Shown here piece after piece: positions 11,105-21,281 of a DNA stretch of 64,000 nt. Position 1 is the first letter of the stretch, and every line of letters starts with the position of its first letter. Source of the stretch: Dugong dugon (lineage: Eukaryota; Chordata; Mammalia; Sirenia; Dugongidae); assembly GCA_030035585.1 (NCBI GenBank), contig CM057466.1, forward strand, positions 58,101,233 through 58,165,232, written 5' to 3'. The position numbers were made by a program, and so were the translations under genes. Below the pieces are notes generated by a model. It had not been told where the DNA came from. It made no database searches and worked only from the letters and a program-made list of their open reading frames with translations.

Positions 11105-11240
11105 TAATTCTGTTTTTGTTCAGTTCACCTGGCAACTTGTTAGAAGTGCAAATTCTCAGGACTCACCCCAGACCTACTGAGTCAGAAACCCTGGAGGTGG
11201 GGCCCAGCCCTGCAGGTATTCGGATGCAGACGCATATTCA
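11105..11240 (+). repeat. MER5-like hAT remnant
   Basis: Shows the MER5 wording 'ttgttagaagtgcaaattct' and 'ctgagtcagaaaccctggag'. Non-autonomous DNA transposon fossil, ends approximate. Confidence 0.7.
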
Positions 11241-11513
11241 GGACAATCTAAGCAGACAGAGCCTCCTGTGTCTTGAGCTTTGTTGTATCTTCTGAAAGCT
11301 GTGAACAGTGGCTAGTGTTCAAGGAAATATTTTTATTTTGCTTCAAAACATTTATTCTAGCACAGATCAATGGATGCTGTTTCTTGACTCTGCCAAGAGC
11401 CCAGGTAATTCAGGTTTGAGGCACCATACATAACCATTTTTGGTTTGAATTAACTAGCTTCAGTCCTCTCCTGCCCCACATGGCCACACTGACTACATGG
11501 TGAACTTGTTCTG

Positions 11514-11721
11514 GAGTCACTGGGTGGTGCAGACGGTTAACGTGCGCGGCTACTAACCAAAAGGTTGGCAGTTTGAGCTGACTCAGATGCCTCGGAAGAA
11601 AGGCCTGGCCATCTACTTCTGAAAAATCAGCCACTGATAATCCTGTGGAGCACAGTTGTACTCTGACACGCATGGGGTATAGCCATGAGTCAGAATCAGC
11701 TCCACAGCAAACGCAAGTCTC
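11514..11721 (+). mobile_element. AfroSINE
   Basis: The head 'gtcactgggtggtgcagacg' with box-A/box-B spacing is followed by 'gaagaaaggcctggcc', 'tactctgacacgcatgggg' and a degraded RTE-like 3' end. Perfect 9-bp target duplications CTTGTTCTG lie at 11505-11513 and 11722-11730. The variant with 'ggtggtgca' differs from the 'ggtggcacagtgg' variant elsewhere in the window. Confidence 0.9.
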
Positions 11722-11730
11722 CTTGTTCTG

Positions 11731-12291
11731 AAGTCAGCTTAGATGAGCTCCCTTCACACAGCTTTCCTTGATTCCTGCCTCCTCTGTTGGTCATATCTGT
11801 TCCCTCATCTGTGCCCAAAACACTGTACATCTCCTCCTGTTTGAAAGCCTCAGCACATTGTAGTGCAGCCTTTTCAAGTCTTCACACTGACTTGTTAAAA
11901 GCCTTCTGCTTGTGCCAGCTCTGCAGGTATGGGAGGAAACCGAGATGAGCTCCCTGCCTGCTGTAGACCCGAGTATCAAGTGCGGGAGACAGGAGAGATG
12001 ACAACAACAAAGACAACCTACAAATAAAATAAATCCTGAAGGGGACTCTTGGCGGGAATCATTGGGGTCTGTGAATGTCTGTTAAGGTGGTCGGGCAGGG
12101 CCTTTCTGAGGAAGAGGAGGAAGGAAACACCTAATGGTGGGACATGTGATGCAGGCATTGGAAACTGGGTGTTCGAGGGCCCTGAGATGGGAAAGAGCTT
12201 GCTGTTTATGGAAGGAAAAGATGGCCATGGTAGCTGGTGCCTAGGGATATGGGTACAGGAGGGGACCAAAGCTGGAGAACTGGCAGGGGCC
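11731..12291. other. Non-coding DNA, partly decayed repeat
   Basis: No gene. From about 12050 on, the text resembles a long ancient interspersed repeat that continues past the AfroSINE at 12303 ('tttctgaggaagaggagga'). Its family is not assigned. Confidence 0.35.
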
Positions 12292-12302
12292 ATGTAATGC
12301 AA

Positions 12303-12477
12303 GGAGCCCTGGTGGCACAGGGTTAAGAGCTCGGCTGCTAACCAGAAGGTCGGCCGTTCGAATCCACCAGCTGCTCCTTGGACACCCTACCGGGCAGTTC
12401 TACTGTGTTCTGTAGGGTTGCTATGAGTCGGAATCGACTCGACGGCAACAGGTTTGGTATTTTTTTGGGGGGGGATT
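12303..12477 (+). mobile_element. AfroSINE, full length
   Basis: Well-preserved copy: head 'gagccctggtggcacag', B box 'ccgttcgaatccacc', body 'accgggcagttctactg', 3' end 'gagtcggaatcgactcgacg', then a GGTTT/T-rich tail. Target duplications ATGTAATGCAA (11 bp, perfect) lie at 12292-12302 and 12478-12488. High identity to other copies suggests a relatively young insertion. Confidence 0.95.
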
Positions 12478-12488
12478 ATGTAATGCAA

Positions 12489-13284
12489 AGCCTTGTGGAA
12501 CCCGTTGACAAGCGCATGCCTTGTTATAACTGCAGCTGGAAGCCACTGAAGAGTGTTAAGCTGGGGAGCAGTGTGCTTTGACTGCTGCACGGTGAGTGGA
12601 TCGAAGGAGCACGGGGTGGGTGTGGGGATGTTCGGGAGGCTGCTGCCGCCACTTGAGAGTGGTCTGGACTTAGGGTAGAGATGGAGAGGTGTTGACATAC
12701 TGAAGCTGCATCTTGGAAATAGAACTTGTAGGTGACTTGGGTGGTCCTACCATCATGGAGCTTATGTCTAATTGGAGGGAGACTTGACAAAGGGAAGACT
12801 CGGTCTATGAGTGTTATAAAGGGGAGGGCTGCACTCCTGTGAGAAGGAGCTGTGAGAAGGGCTGTGATGGATTTGACCGGTATGGTTGGGATGGTGGGTA
12901 GAGAAGGCTTCATCCTGGAGTAACTACTGAACTAAGGCCTAAAGGACCAATAGGCATTGAGTGATTAAAGAGGGCTGGGAAGACTGGTGCAGGCAGGAGG
13001 AACAGCATGTGCAAAGTCCCTCTAGTAGGAAGGACCATGGGACCCTGGAAGAGGCAGAAGCAGGCCAGTGTGGCCAGCACAGAGAACAAGGAGGAGAGCC
13101 AGCTGCAGTAAGGGCCACGTAGATCTTGGAGGGGTTTTCATCTGGGTGGAATCGTTGTGAGACTTGTGTTTGGAAGTGATTCCTCTGGCTGCATTGTGCA
13201 AGACGGATGAGACCAGGGGAAGCAGCAGGGGTGAGCAGGCCAGAGAGAGTACTGCAGTGGTCCAGGCACAAGATGGTAGCATCT
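12489..13284. repeat. Decayed long interspersed repeat, unassigned
   Basis: Text such as 'tggaagccactgaagagtgt', 'ttcctctggctgcattgtgc' and 'gcagtggtccaggcaca' matches the pattern of a widespread ancient mammalian repeat, and continues at 13375-13500 ('gacccccaggtttctgg'). I cannot name the family. Frames on the minus strand here (12387-12698, 12524-12913, 12939-13271) are therefore not genes. Confidence 0.5.
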
Positions 13285-13296
13285 AGGACTAGAGTG

Positions 13297-13362
13297 GAGC
13301 CCTGGTGGCTCAGTGGTTAAGAGCTCGGCTGCTCACTGAAAGGTTGGCAGTTCGAACCCACG
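13297..13362 (+). mobile_element. 3'-truncated (tailless) AfroSINE head
   Basis: Only the tRNA-related head is present, from 'gagccctggtggctcagtgg' through the B box 'cagttcgaaccca', and it stops at the B box. There is no body, no RTE-like 3' end and no tail. Even so, perfect 12-bp target duplications AGGACTAGAGTG lie at 13285-13296 and 13363-13374, so this is a real insertion of a short RNA and not a deleted SINE. Confidence 0.9.
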
Positions 13363-13374
13363 AGGACTAGAGTG

Positions 13375-13507
13375 CTAGTGTGGGGAGAAGTGGGCAGATG
13401 TGAGCAAGATTTAGGAGCCATGAAATGGATTTGGGATGGATTGAATCTGGGGGTTGGGGGCATCAAGGGAGACCCCCAGGTTTCTGGTATATGGGTTGAT
13501 TGCAGTA
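13375..13507. repeat. Continuation of unassigned ancient repeat
   Basis: Downstream part of the decayed repeat at 12489-13284, split by the short AfroSINE fragment. It includes 'gagacccccaggtttctgg'. Confidence 0.45.
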
Positions 13508-13710
13508 ATGTGTTGCCATCTAGTTGATTACAACTCGTGGTGACCCTGTGTGTGTCAGAGTAGAACTGTGCTCCATAGGGTTTTCAATGGCTCATTTTTC
13601 GGAAGTAGATTTTCAGGTCTTTTTTCCAAGGCACTGCTGGGTGGACTTGAACCTCCAACCTTTTGGTCAGCAGCTCAGTGTGTTAACTATTTGCACTACC
13701 CAGGTACTCC
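13508..13710 (-). mobile_element. AfroSINE
   Basis: Reverse-complement copy: 3' end at left ('gttgccatctagttgattac'), 'gtagaactgtgctccatag', and head at right ('gcactacccaggtactcc'). A short TGATT match on both sides may be the target duplication. Confidence 0.88.
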
Positions 13711-14524
13711 TGATTAAATGGTAGTGCCTGTTGAAAAAATCCTACCTAGAAGAAAAAAATGTAGATCTGATGATGATCCTATTTCTTTTCCTTGTCTTTT
13801 TTTTTTTTTTTTAATCTTGTGCCTTTACTCCAGATGGCTCAAGGTGATATGTCAATAGGGTAATAAATAACTTTTTGATTGAACATGTGCGTATGAACAT
13901 TTTTCTTTTTCTCCCAAAGTGGCAACTGATGTTTATCCTTAAAGATCATCCTAAGTTTTATGTTCATGCCTAACTTATTTGCCCTAAAAACTCTAATATT
14001 TCCTTTTAAGGTAAATGCTGAACACATTAATTTCAAAAAACTTCAAATCAGATTTCATTTATTTATTTTTACTTAAAGGGACAACAATTTCTTTTTTAAA
14101 ATTGTATTATTGTAGAATATATATATAATAAAGTTTGCCATTTTAACCATTTTTAAGTATACCATACAATATCTTTTTATTAATGAAAAAAAGTCTTTGA
14201 ATTAGATTATTAGGTTTTTCAAACAATACCGAATTCATTTTGCACATGTTTGCCAACTTACGACCAGGCACTGAAGTCTGAGTTGTCCCCATTTTGGAGA
14301 AGAAAGATATGTTCTTCAAGAGAAACACAGATGCCTTAGGGAAATGGCTTAATTGTTTGCTGTACTAACTAAACGCCAAATACCGTGTCCGAGTTATTTT
14401 GTACTTGCTTTGTGATTCAAAGAAAACTGGGACGCAGTCTCAGTATTCCAGCAGCAACTGCATCTCTCGTTTCATTGGTGGTTTTTAGTGATAATGACTA
14501 TCACTTATTGAACGCTAGCTTTAC
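13711..14524. other. AT-rich non-coding DNA with a small L1M-like fragment
   Basis: No gene. A poly-T run sits at about 13796-13813. About 14085-14160 ('tataataaagtttgccattt') resembles an old L1M 3' fragment. The rest is unassigned. Confidence 0.4.
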
Positions 14525-14765
14525 GTGGAGGCTAAGAGTATGAGCGATGGAGCCATATGGAAATTGGCTTGCACCCAAATCTGCCGTTCCCTGTGTGTGC
14601 CCTTGGGCAACTTCCTTGATTTCCTGGAGTCTTCGTGATCATCTGTAAAGAGGGAGAAATAATATTTAATAGATACCATGGGGTGGCTGTGAGGACTGAA
14701 TATGATGCTTTCTGTAAAGTACTTAGCACAATGCCTGGCACATACTAAGTTCTCATTAAATATCT
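14525..14765 (+). repeat. MIR, near full length
   Basis: Runs from 'ggctaagagtatgagcgatg' through 'cttgggcaacttccttgatt' to 'agcacaatgcctggcacata', covering head, core and LINE-like tail of MIR. Confidence 0.82.
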
Positions 14766-14834
14766 GATATTATGTTTCAGATACTATGCTGGAGCTTTAC
14801 GTGTGTCATAGGGGCTAGTATCACCATCCACCAC

Positions 14835-15722
14835 CTGTATCTCGGTTTGTCATACCGTGGTGGCTTGTGTGTTGCTATGATGCTGGAAACTGTTCCACCA
14901 GTATTTCAGATACCAGCAGGGTCCCCTGCAGTGGACAGGTTTCAGCAGAACTTCCAGACTAAGACAGGCTAGGAAGAAAGGCCTGGAAATCTATTTCATA
15001 AAATTAGTCAATGACAGGGAACACAACAGAGAGTCCCTGATATAGCAGGGCAAGGGTGGGGTGCAGAACTCAAATTCTAGTAAAAAGACCAGACTTAATG
15101 GTCTGACTGAGACTGGAGGAACCCCAGAAAGCATAGCCCCTAGACTGTCTGTCACCCCAGAACTAAAACAATTCCTGAGGCCAGCTCTTCAGACAAAGAT
15201 TAGACTGGACTATCGGACATAAAATGATACTCGTGAAGAGTGTGCTTCTTATTCTTAGCTCAAGTAAATACATGAGACTAAATGGGCAGCTCCTGTCCAG
15301 AGGTGAGATGAGAAGGCAGAGAGGGTCAGGAGCTGGTTGAATGGACATGGGAAATCAGGGGTGGAAAGCAGGAGTGTGCTGTCACAGTATGAGGAGAGCA
15401 ATTAGGGTCACATAACAATGTATGTATAAATTTTTGTATGAGAGACTAACTTGAACTGTAAACTTTCACTTAAAGCACAACAATAAAAATAAAATAAAAT
15501 TAGTCAATGAAAACCCTATGGGTCACAACAGAATATTGTCCAGTATAGTGCTGGAAGATGAGCCCCCTAGGTTGGAAGGCACTCAGAATACACAGTGGCT
15601 GCAACAGTGGACTCAAGCATACTGACAATCGTGAAGATGGCATGTGACTGGGCAGCATTTTGTTCTGTTGTACGTGGGGGTCTCCAAGAGTCAGAGCCGA
15701 CTTGAAGGCAACTAACAACAAT
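14835..15722 (+). mobile_element. Internally deleted RTE-derived element, split by an L1 tail
   Basis: The 5' portion matches RTE 5'-end text ('ctgtatctcggtttgtcata', 'gactaagacaggctaggaag') and joins directly to an RTE 3' end ('tgcaacagtggactcaagca', then 'tcagagccgacttgaaggca'). The endonuclease/RT coding region is absent, so it is a non-autonomous derivative. An L1 3' end is inserted at 15015-15495. Same architecture as 20823-21270. Confidence 0.75.
15015..15495 (+). mobile_element. L1 3' end (5'-truncated) nested in the RTE derivative
   Basis: 481 bp of the L1 3'UTR, whose reverse complement is seen again at 49320-49720 (shared 'tgtataaatttttgtatgag' and 'gtgtgctgtcacagtatgag'), ending in an A-rich tail. 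Perfect 15-bp target duplications (aaaattagtcaatga) at 15000-15014 and 15496-15510 prove target-primed insertion after the RTE derivative. It lacks any coding part. Confidence 0.92.
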
Positions 15723-17380
15723 GTAAATGAGGACCTTGAACTTCAGGGAGTTTAGTTTTCTTGCCAAGTCACATAAAGCCTGTGGGAACTGGGATCCTGT
15801 CTAACTCTGAAGATCTCGTTCTTGCCATTTGCTTTATTGCCTTTTGCCATGTGTAACGTTTTATCTAAACAAGTTTGTGACCCCTCTGAGCAAAATGGGT
15901 TCTTTTCATTAGGCTCCAGTGGCATTTCTTGACATCTTCCCTGTCCCATTGTGTTCATGGCACTTACCTATCCTGTTTGACAATGGTTGTGTCAGTTAGA
16001 GGCTGCTGTGTGTATACAGTGACTAAGCCAGATTTTTTTATTTGACTCTGTTTGCTGTAAATGCTAGGCAGAATGGAACAAATGTGAACGTTATATTTCA
16101 TTCCAGTCATCCAATGTAGATACACCCTCCCTGCAAGCTGGAAAGGATTTTGACTCCTGGGCTTATTAAGAAAGAGGTACAGTATTTCTTATGTGTGACT
16201 TTAGTTCTTTTGGAGCCAGAAAATAAAGTTGAGACCGAAATATGAGGAAATGAATAAGATACGTGCAGGCTGCTGAAACCTGGAATAAAAAAAATATTTG
16301 CATGGGAGTTCAGCTTTGATTTTATATTGTCACAAATTGATACCAGATGCCAGTATTTCAGACAGATACCCAAGCTGATCAGAGAGTGTGAGTTGGAAAA
16401 CAAACTGCTTTGCCATTTGGAAGGCTGATTGATATTTTAGAAGTTCCCTTTTGTTTTCAAAGGGAAAATAATGTCTCTTACAGACCTAGAAAACAGAACT
16501 TTTCTAAGTAGCAATTAACAGAAGATGCCCAAGGGAGGAAGTCTCCAGTTTCTTTTTATAACCCTGGCAGAAGTAGTGGAGGTGACATTTTACTAGCATT
16601 GGCATCTCCCACTTTCTCTGGGAGTTCAGCTTTGTGGATCCATGTCAAGAGCTGGTGGCTTCATTTCCATTTTCCATCAACCTCCAGTCAGAGGACAAAT
16701 ACCAGAGACATCTGTGTGGCAGCTGTGCTTCATGTGGTCTCCAAGGGATAGGGTCCCAGAGTCTCGGCTCTGCTGTGTACAGTCCCCCCTATGGTTTTTT
16801 CCTTTTTTTAAGTTTTGAGTCTTCAGTTTGCTCTCTACAGTGTTTCCTGGGCCATTTTCTTGCTGGTGTTTAAATGAAGCATTGCATGAGTTTTGAATAG
16901 GCTGGCACCTCTGGCATTCCTTGAAAGCTGTCTGAAAGGTGCTGCTGTGTGAGAATATATGCTGATTTTGCGGAGTCACCTGGGTGACCAAGTGAGCTGA
17001 GCCTGGGTGAAAGAGCAGACTTGGGTGAGAATCCCTGAGGCTCAGATGGTAGAAGAGGAGCATCAGTGTGGACATGCACCAGCCAGGTGGCTGGAGGATC
17101 CAGTGAGTGTTGTGTGGTGAAGACACCCAGAACAGAGGAGGGGCGCTGTGGAGGGCCACCAACCCCCTACACTAGCCTTGTATCTCCTACAGGGTCTCAG
17201 AGGAGAAAGAACCCCGAAGAGGTCCCAAGAGGTGAGGCGGCCGTGCATTCCGAGCTTAGTGTACGTTGGAACGAATGTATGGGTGCTCTCCACTGCACTC
17301 TGGAGTTCATACTGGCCAAAGCCTTTTTGGCTGTGAACAGGAGACCCAGGCAGCCAGAGGGACCAGGACTGTGTTCCAAG
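15723..17380. other. Long repeat-poor non-coding interval
   Basis: Nothing repetitive is recognised over about 1.65 kb. The longest frame is 16677-17162 (minus, 161 codons). Its product has no recognisable domain, and overlapping frames on both strands have similar lengths. I do not call it a gene. The interval may include regulatory or conserved sequence. Confidence 0.4.
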
Positions 17381-17382
17381 TA

Positions 17383-18010
17383 CAGTCGATCCTCATCCGT
17401 TGATCCCGTATTTGCAAATGCAGCCACTCACTGGAATTTATTTGTAACCTCAAAATCAGTACTCATGGCACTTACACATCATTCATGGACATGGTGCAAG
17501 AGCCCCCCCAAAATCTGAGCTCCTCGACACTCACATTCCCTCTCAGGTTCTGACGTTGAACAAGGCCGCACTCTGCTTTCTTGCCTCGGCTGTCATGCTT
17601 TAGACAAGTGTCCTTTCTGCGGTCTATTTAGTGCCACGTTTTCTGCATTTTGTGTGTTTTGTTGGTGACTTCGCAGTTTGAAATGGCCTCCATAGTGCTG
17701 AAGTGCTAAGCACAAGTTGTAAGCACAAGAAAGCTGTGGTGTGCCTTGTGGAGAAAGTAAGTGTGTTGGATAAGCTTCCTTCAGGTATTTGTTATAGCAC
17801 TGCTGGCTATGAGTTCAGTGTTAATAAATCAACAATACATATTAAATCAGGTACCTTTAAACAGAAACATATTGACTGTCGACAAAAACATGTCCAGAGG
17901 CTCTCAGGAATCTAACCCTGCATTTTCCCTCAAGCATGGGTCAGTATTTGCTATTCTGTGTTCGCAGGGACTTTACAGAACGTAACAACTTCAGATAATG
18001 AGAATTGATG
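17383..18010 (+). mobile_element. Tigger-type (Tc1/mariner) non-autonomous element
   Basis: Starts 'cagtcgatcctcatccg' after TA and ends in its approximate inverted complement ('gataatgagaattgatg') before T/TA. The interior ('agtgttaataaatcaacaat', 'aaacagaaacatattgactg', 'ctaaccctgcattttccc') is the fossil of a pogo/Tigger transposon. About 628 bp, too short for an intact transposase, and its frames are broken. A second copy is at 45772-46798. Confidence 0.78.
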
Positions 18011-18048
18011 TTATTATACAATTTCTCGTTAGAGACAGGACTCTTTTT

Positions 18049-18400
18049 TTAAATTCACTTTATTTTTCTTGTATGAAATCTATTCTGTGGTGGCCACAGC
18101 TGGAGCCTGGGTCCTCTGCATGGAGATGCTTATGTCGGTTTTTAGGAGGTGGTCAGTGAAGTCCCGGTAGGGAGACTTGGTGAACACAGCCTGTTTCCAG
18201 AGGTTGGGGATGAGATCGCTGTAGGTCTTGGAGATGGCATCAGAGGTGGCTTTGGTGAAGTTACCTGGGTGGCAGTGCACCCCCTGGCCAAGGTGTAGCA
18301 GTTGTCAGTGCCAGCCATCAGCAGCAGCTTCATGGGCACAGGGCCCGAGATGATTCCAGTGCCTCTGGGGGCAGGGATAAGGCATACCAGCACAGAGCAG
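18049..18400 (-). pseudogene. RPS2: RPS2 processed pseudogene, 5'-truncated
   Basis: A minus-strand frame (ATG at 18280, stop near 18080) and an overlapping +1 frame (18142-18393) together read as the C-terminal third of ribosomal protein S2. Recognisable pieces are [44 protein letters not shown] and [14 protein letters not shown]2 is a 40S subunit protein near the mRNA entry channel. The two parts lie in different frames, so at least one indel separates them. No introns are present. An AATAAA signal follows ('ctttattttt' on the plus strand near 18058), then a short A-run, as expected of an L1-mediated cDNA copy truncated at its 5' end. It cannot make functional RPS2. Confidence 0.93.
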
Positions 18401-18527
18401 GGACTCTCGATGCCCAGAGTCTGAGCTTTTTCCTTCTATGCTAGCTGTCTTTACTCTAAGGCAGTGAATTTCTATTATAAAATTTTTAGCTAATATTTAA
18501 GTATTAAGCGCTTACTGTGTGCCTGGG

Positions 18528-18648
18528 AAGGAGGCCTGGTGGCACAGTGGTTAAGTGCTTGGCTGCTAACCAAAAGGTTGGCTGTTCGAACCCACCAGCC
18601 GCTCCATGGGAGTTAAGTTGATGGCAACAGGTTTGTTTGTTTTTTGTG
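18528..18648 (+). mobile_element. AfroSINE with internal deletion
   Basis: Head 'ggcctggtggcacagtggtt' and B box are present. After 'cgctccatggg' it jumps straight to 'gttgatggcaacagg' and a GTTT tail, so roughly 55-60 bp of body is missing. Target duplications TGTGTGCYTGGG lie at 18516-18527 and 18649-18660 (one mismatch). It sits inside an older MIR/L2-like sequence. Confidence 0.88.
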
Positions 18649-18969
18649 TGTGTGCTTGGGTGGTGTCTCTAGATTGGGGTGTCATGGAAAGTTCCCTTCT
18701 CTCTGTTACAAAGATCTGCCTCATCCGTTCCCATGTTGACTCCTCAAAACACCCCTGAGGTGGGACGGGCTGGTTTTGTCTTCAGTTAATTGATGAGGAG
18801 AGCGAGAATCAGAGATTTGACATGATGCACAGTCATAGTAGAAACAAATCTGACACTTAATCCCATTTCCTTGTTCTTCACTGTGCAGGACAGGCAGAGA
18901 TACAGTATAGGATGGTTTCCATTTAAAAAGTTACCTGCTTTCTAATAATTTCTATATGATTTAATTAGA

Positions 18970-19240
18970 TGAAAGCCAGAACAGCCCTGTGGTTAAGAGT
19001 GTACCTTCTAGAGTCAGACTTCTAGGTTTGAATCCTGCCTTTGCTACTCTCTCCTGTGTGACTTTGGGTAATTTATAAATAAAGTAAAACCTTTCTGATC
19101 CTTGCTTTCCTCATCTGTAAAATACAGTTGGTAATAACACTTAGCATGGGGTCAATGTGAGGATTAAATGAACCAGCGTACAGCACTTATATCCGTGCCT
19201 GGCACGTAGTCGGTGCTCTGTGCCTGTGAGCTATGATTAT
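18970..19240 (+). repeat. MIR, near full length
   Basis: Contains the MIR hallmarks: 'ccctgtggttaagagtgt', 'cctgtgtgactttgggtaat', 'cctcatctgtaaaatacag' and 'gtgcctggcacgtagtcgg'. Confidence 0.82.
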
Positions 19241-20810
19241 CACTTAGCATGGTAGGTACTCAGGAAAGTCATGTTGAGTCAACCAGCAGTGACTCTAGAA
19301 ATTAGGGAAATGGTAAAGTGTAGCTGTAATTGCCTGATCCAAAGCTAAGAGGAGATTTTGCAATTTTCCAGTCATTTTGATCCACTTGGGTTCCATAATT
19401 CATACCTAGAGAATCTGCTTCAGAGCTTTATTTATCCAGTTTGACTGTTACCAGTCACCAGATGAACAGATCCTTGTCAAGTCTGTGTCATTTTTGATGA
19501 GTGGGCAGCTAGTCAGATGAGCAGATATTAGTGGCACTGCTGGGTCGCGGGCAGACTGCTGGGTTTAATGGTCCTTGCCTGGAAGGTGTGAAAATTTAAG
19601 TAATAGAACATGAGATGTCACAAGGCAGGGCATAGTCAGTCAAGTAAATGTTAAATTTCCATACCACCCCCAAAACCCATCTTTACAGTTACTAAAATGT
19701 GTTATAGCTGTTTTCCTTTCCTTCCTTCTGCTACCCAGCATCTGGCAGAAAGCACTGCCCCATAGTGATGGGGGAGGATGTGGGTGGTCTCCAAACTGAA
19801 GCCATCCGCAGACCGATCGAACATTATCTTTCTAAACAGACCTCAGGTAACCTGCCCATCTAGCAGCAGAAGATAATTATAAAGGAAGTAGAGTTATTTT
19901 TCACAACTGTTTAAGTATATGATAGTAATTTGGGAAATTGATTTTGCTTCCTTCTCCCTGGGAGCCTTACTGCTGGGCAGTCGAGTTACTTTCTTCATTT
20001 CTCTCTCCCTCTGTAGACCCTAGTCCCACAACTGAGTGGCACAAAATTAAATTAATCTCTGTTTTTTTGGAGGAGGGGATGTTTCAGCTAGGAACAAGCA
20101 AACAGGGCAGTAGACTATGAGAAGAACCTAGAAAACTTCTTTTTGCTTTTGTAGAGACAGAGTCTTTCCTGCTTGCAAAAAAAAAGACTCTAAGCTCATG
20201 TTTGCCCAGTTATCTAGTATTACACTATTGCTTAATCTGCTTGTGTGTTAATAATGTAAGCCCACTAAAGTTCCGTTGTTAGAAAACTCGTATTTCCTTA
20301 AGAGAAAAGGGTGCCTTTCTTATCAGCAAGTATTTTGTGACACGTTTTAAATAGACCTTTTACCCTAGATAGTTTTTCATACAGTATAAACCTTTTATCA
20401 GCAAACAAGTGATTCTTTCTTCTGTGTCTGCGTTTTTTCTGCTTGAGGTGATGGTGTGAGATACACTACTAGATAGATTCGTCAGATGATCTAGATTGTG
20501 TGATCTTACAGAAGACATCGGTTTAAGTTTAAAAATAAATAATTAAGGCACACCTACACAGACAAAAGATTGTTGCTCCTAGAGGGATAAAATTAGTCTG
20601 CTCTGCCATTACATACTTTTCTCAGAAATTTTTGTTTTTTCGTTTACTCTGAAGATAAAAATCTAGGTAGATAAAAATGATAACTGTTTTTTTCTCTTTT
20701 TAAAACTTATTGGTAAGTTACACAGTTATACTATCCTTACATGGTGCTAAGAATCTTTTTGGAGAATCGTAGGGTAACTCTCGTCTATGACTACTTTGAA
20801 ATACCTAATT
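19241..20810. other. Repeat-poor non-coding DNA
   Basis: About 1.5 kb in which no mobile element or exon is recognised. AT-rich in 20140-20810. A few short frames (19938-20120) have no known motif. Candidate conserved non-coding interval, but untested. Confidence 0.4.
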
Positions 20811-20822
20811 AAGATTACTCCC

Positions 20823-21270
20823 CACCACTGGTCTGTCAGTTTGTCCTACTGTGATGGTTTGCATGTTGCTACAATGCTGGAAGCTATATCACTGGTATTT
20901 CTAATACCAGCATGATCACCCCTGGTGGACAGGTTTCAGTGGAGTTTCCAGACTAAGAGAGTAGGAAGAAAGGCCTGGTGATCTACTTCCTTAAATCAGC
21001 CAGTGAAAACCTTATAGATCCCACCAGAACATTGTTTGACTCCTTGCTTTAGCCATGTCATAGGGAAAGACCAATTGCTGGAGGAGGCCATCGTGTTTGG
21101 TGAAGTAGAGGGCCAACAAGGGTAAGGGAGACCCTTGATGTGATGGATTGTCACAATAGCTGCAACAGTGGACTCAAACATGCCGGCAGTTGTGAGGATG
21201 GTGCAGACTGGGCGATGTTCTGTTGCACATAAAGTTGCCATGAGTTGCAGTTGACTCAATGGCAATTAAC
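20823..21270 (+). mobile_element. RTE-derived non-autonomous element
   Basis: 5' text 'ggtctgtcagtttgtcctac' and 'gactaagagagtaggaagaa' is fused to an RTE 3' segment ('ggaggaggccatcgtgtttg', 'caacagtggactcaaacatg', 'gttgactcaatggcaattaa'). About 448 bp; it lacks the RTE coding core. Near-duplicates AAGATTACTCCC / AAGATTATCCC flank it at 20811-20822 and 21271-21281. Same type as 14835-15722. Confidence 0.8.
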
Positions 21271-21281
21271 AAGATTATCCC

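Noticed and set aside
12387..13282. Cluster of minus-strand frames of about 100-130 codons as a serine/proline-rich protein
   Set aside because: They lie over an AfroSINE and a decayed interspersed repeat, overlap each other in different frames, and have no continuous reading.
16677..17162. 161-codon open frame on the minus strand as a possible gene
   Set aside because: No recognisable domain, conflicting frames of similar length on both strands in the same place, and no splice or promoter support. Probably a chance frame.
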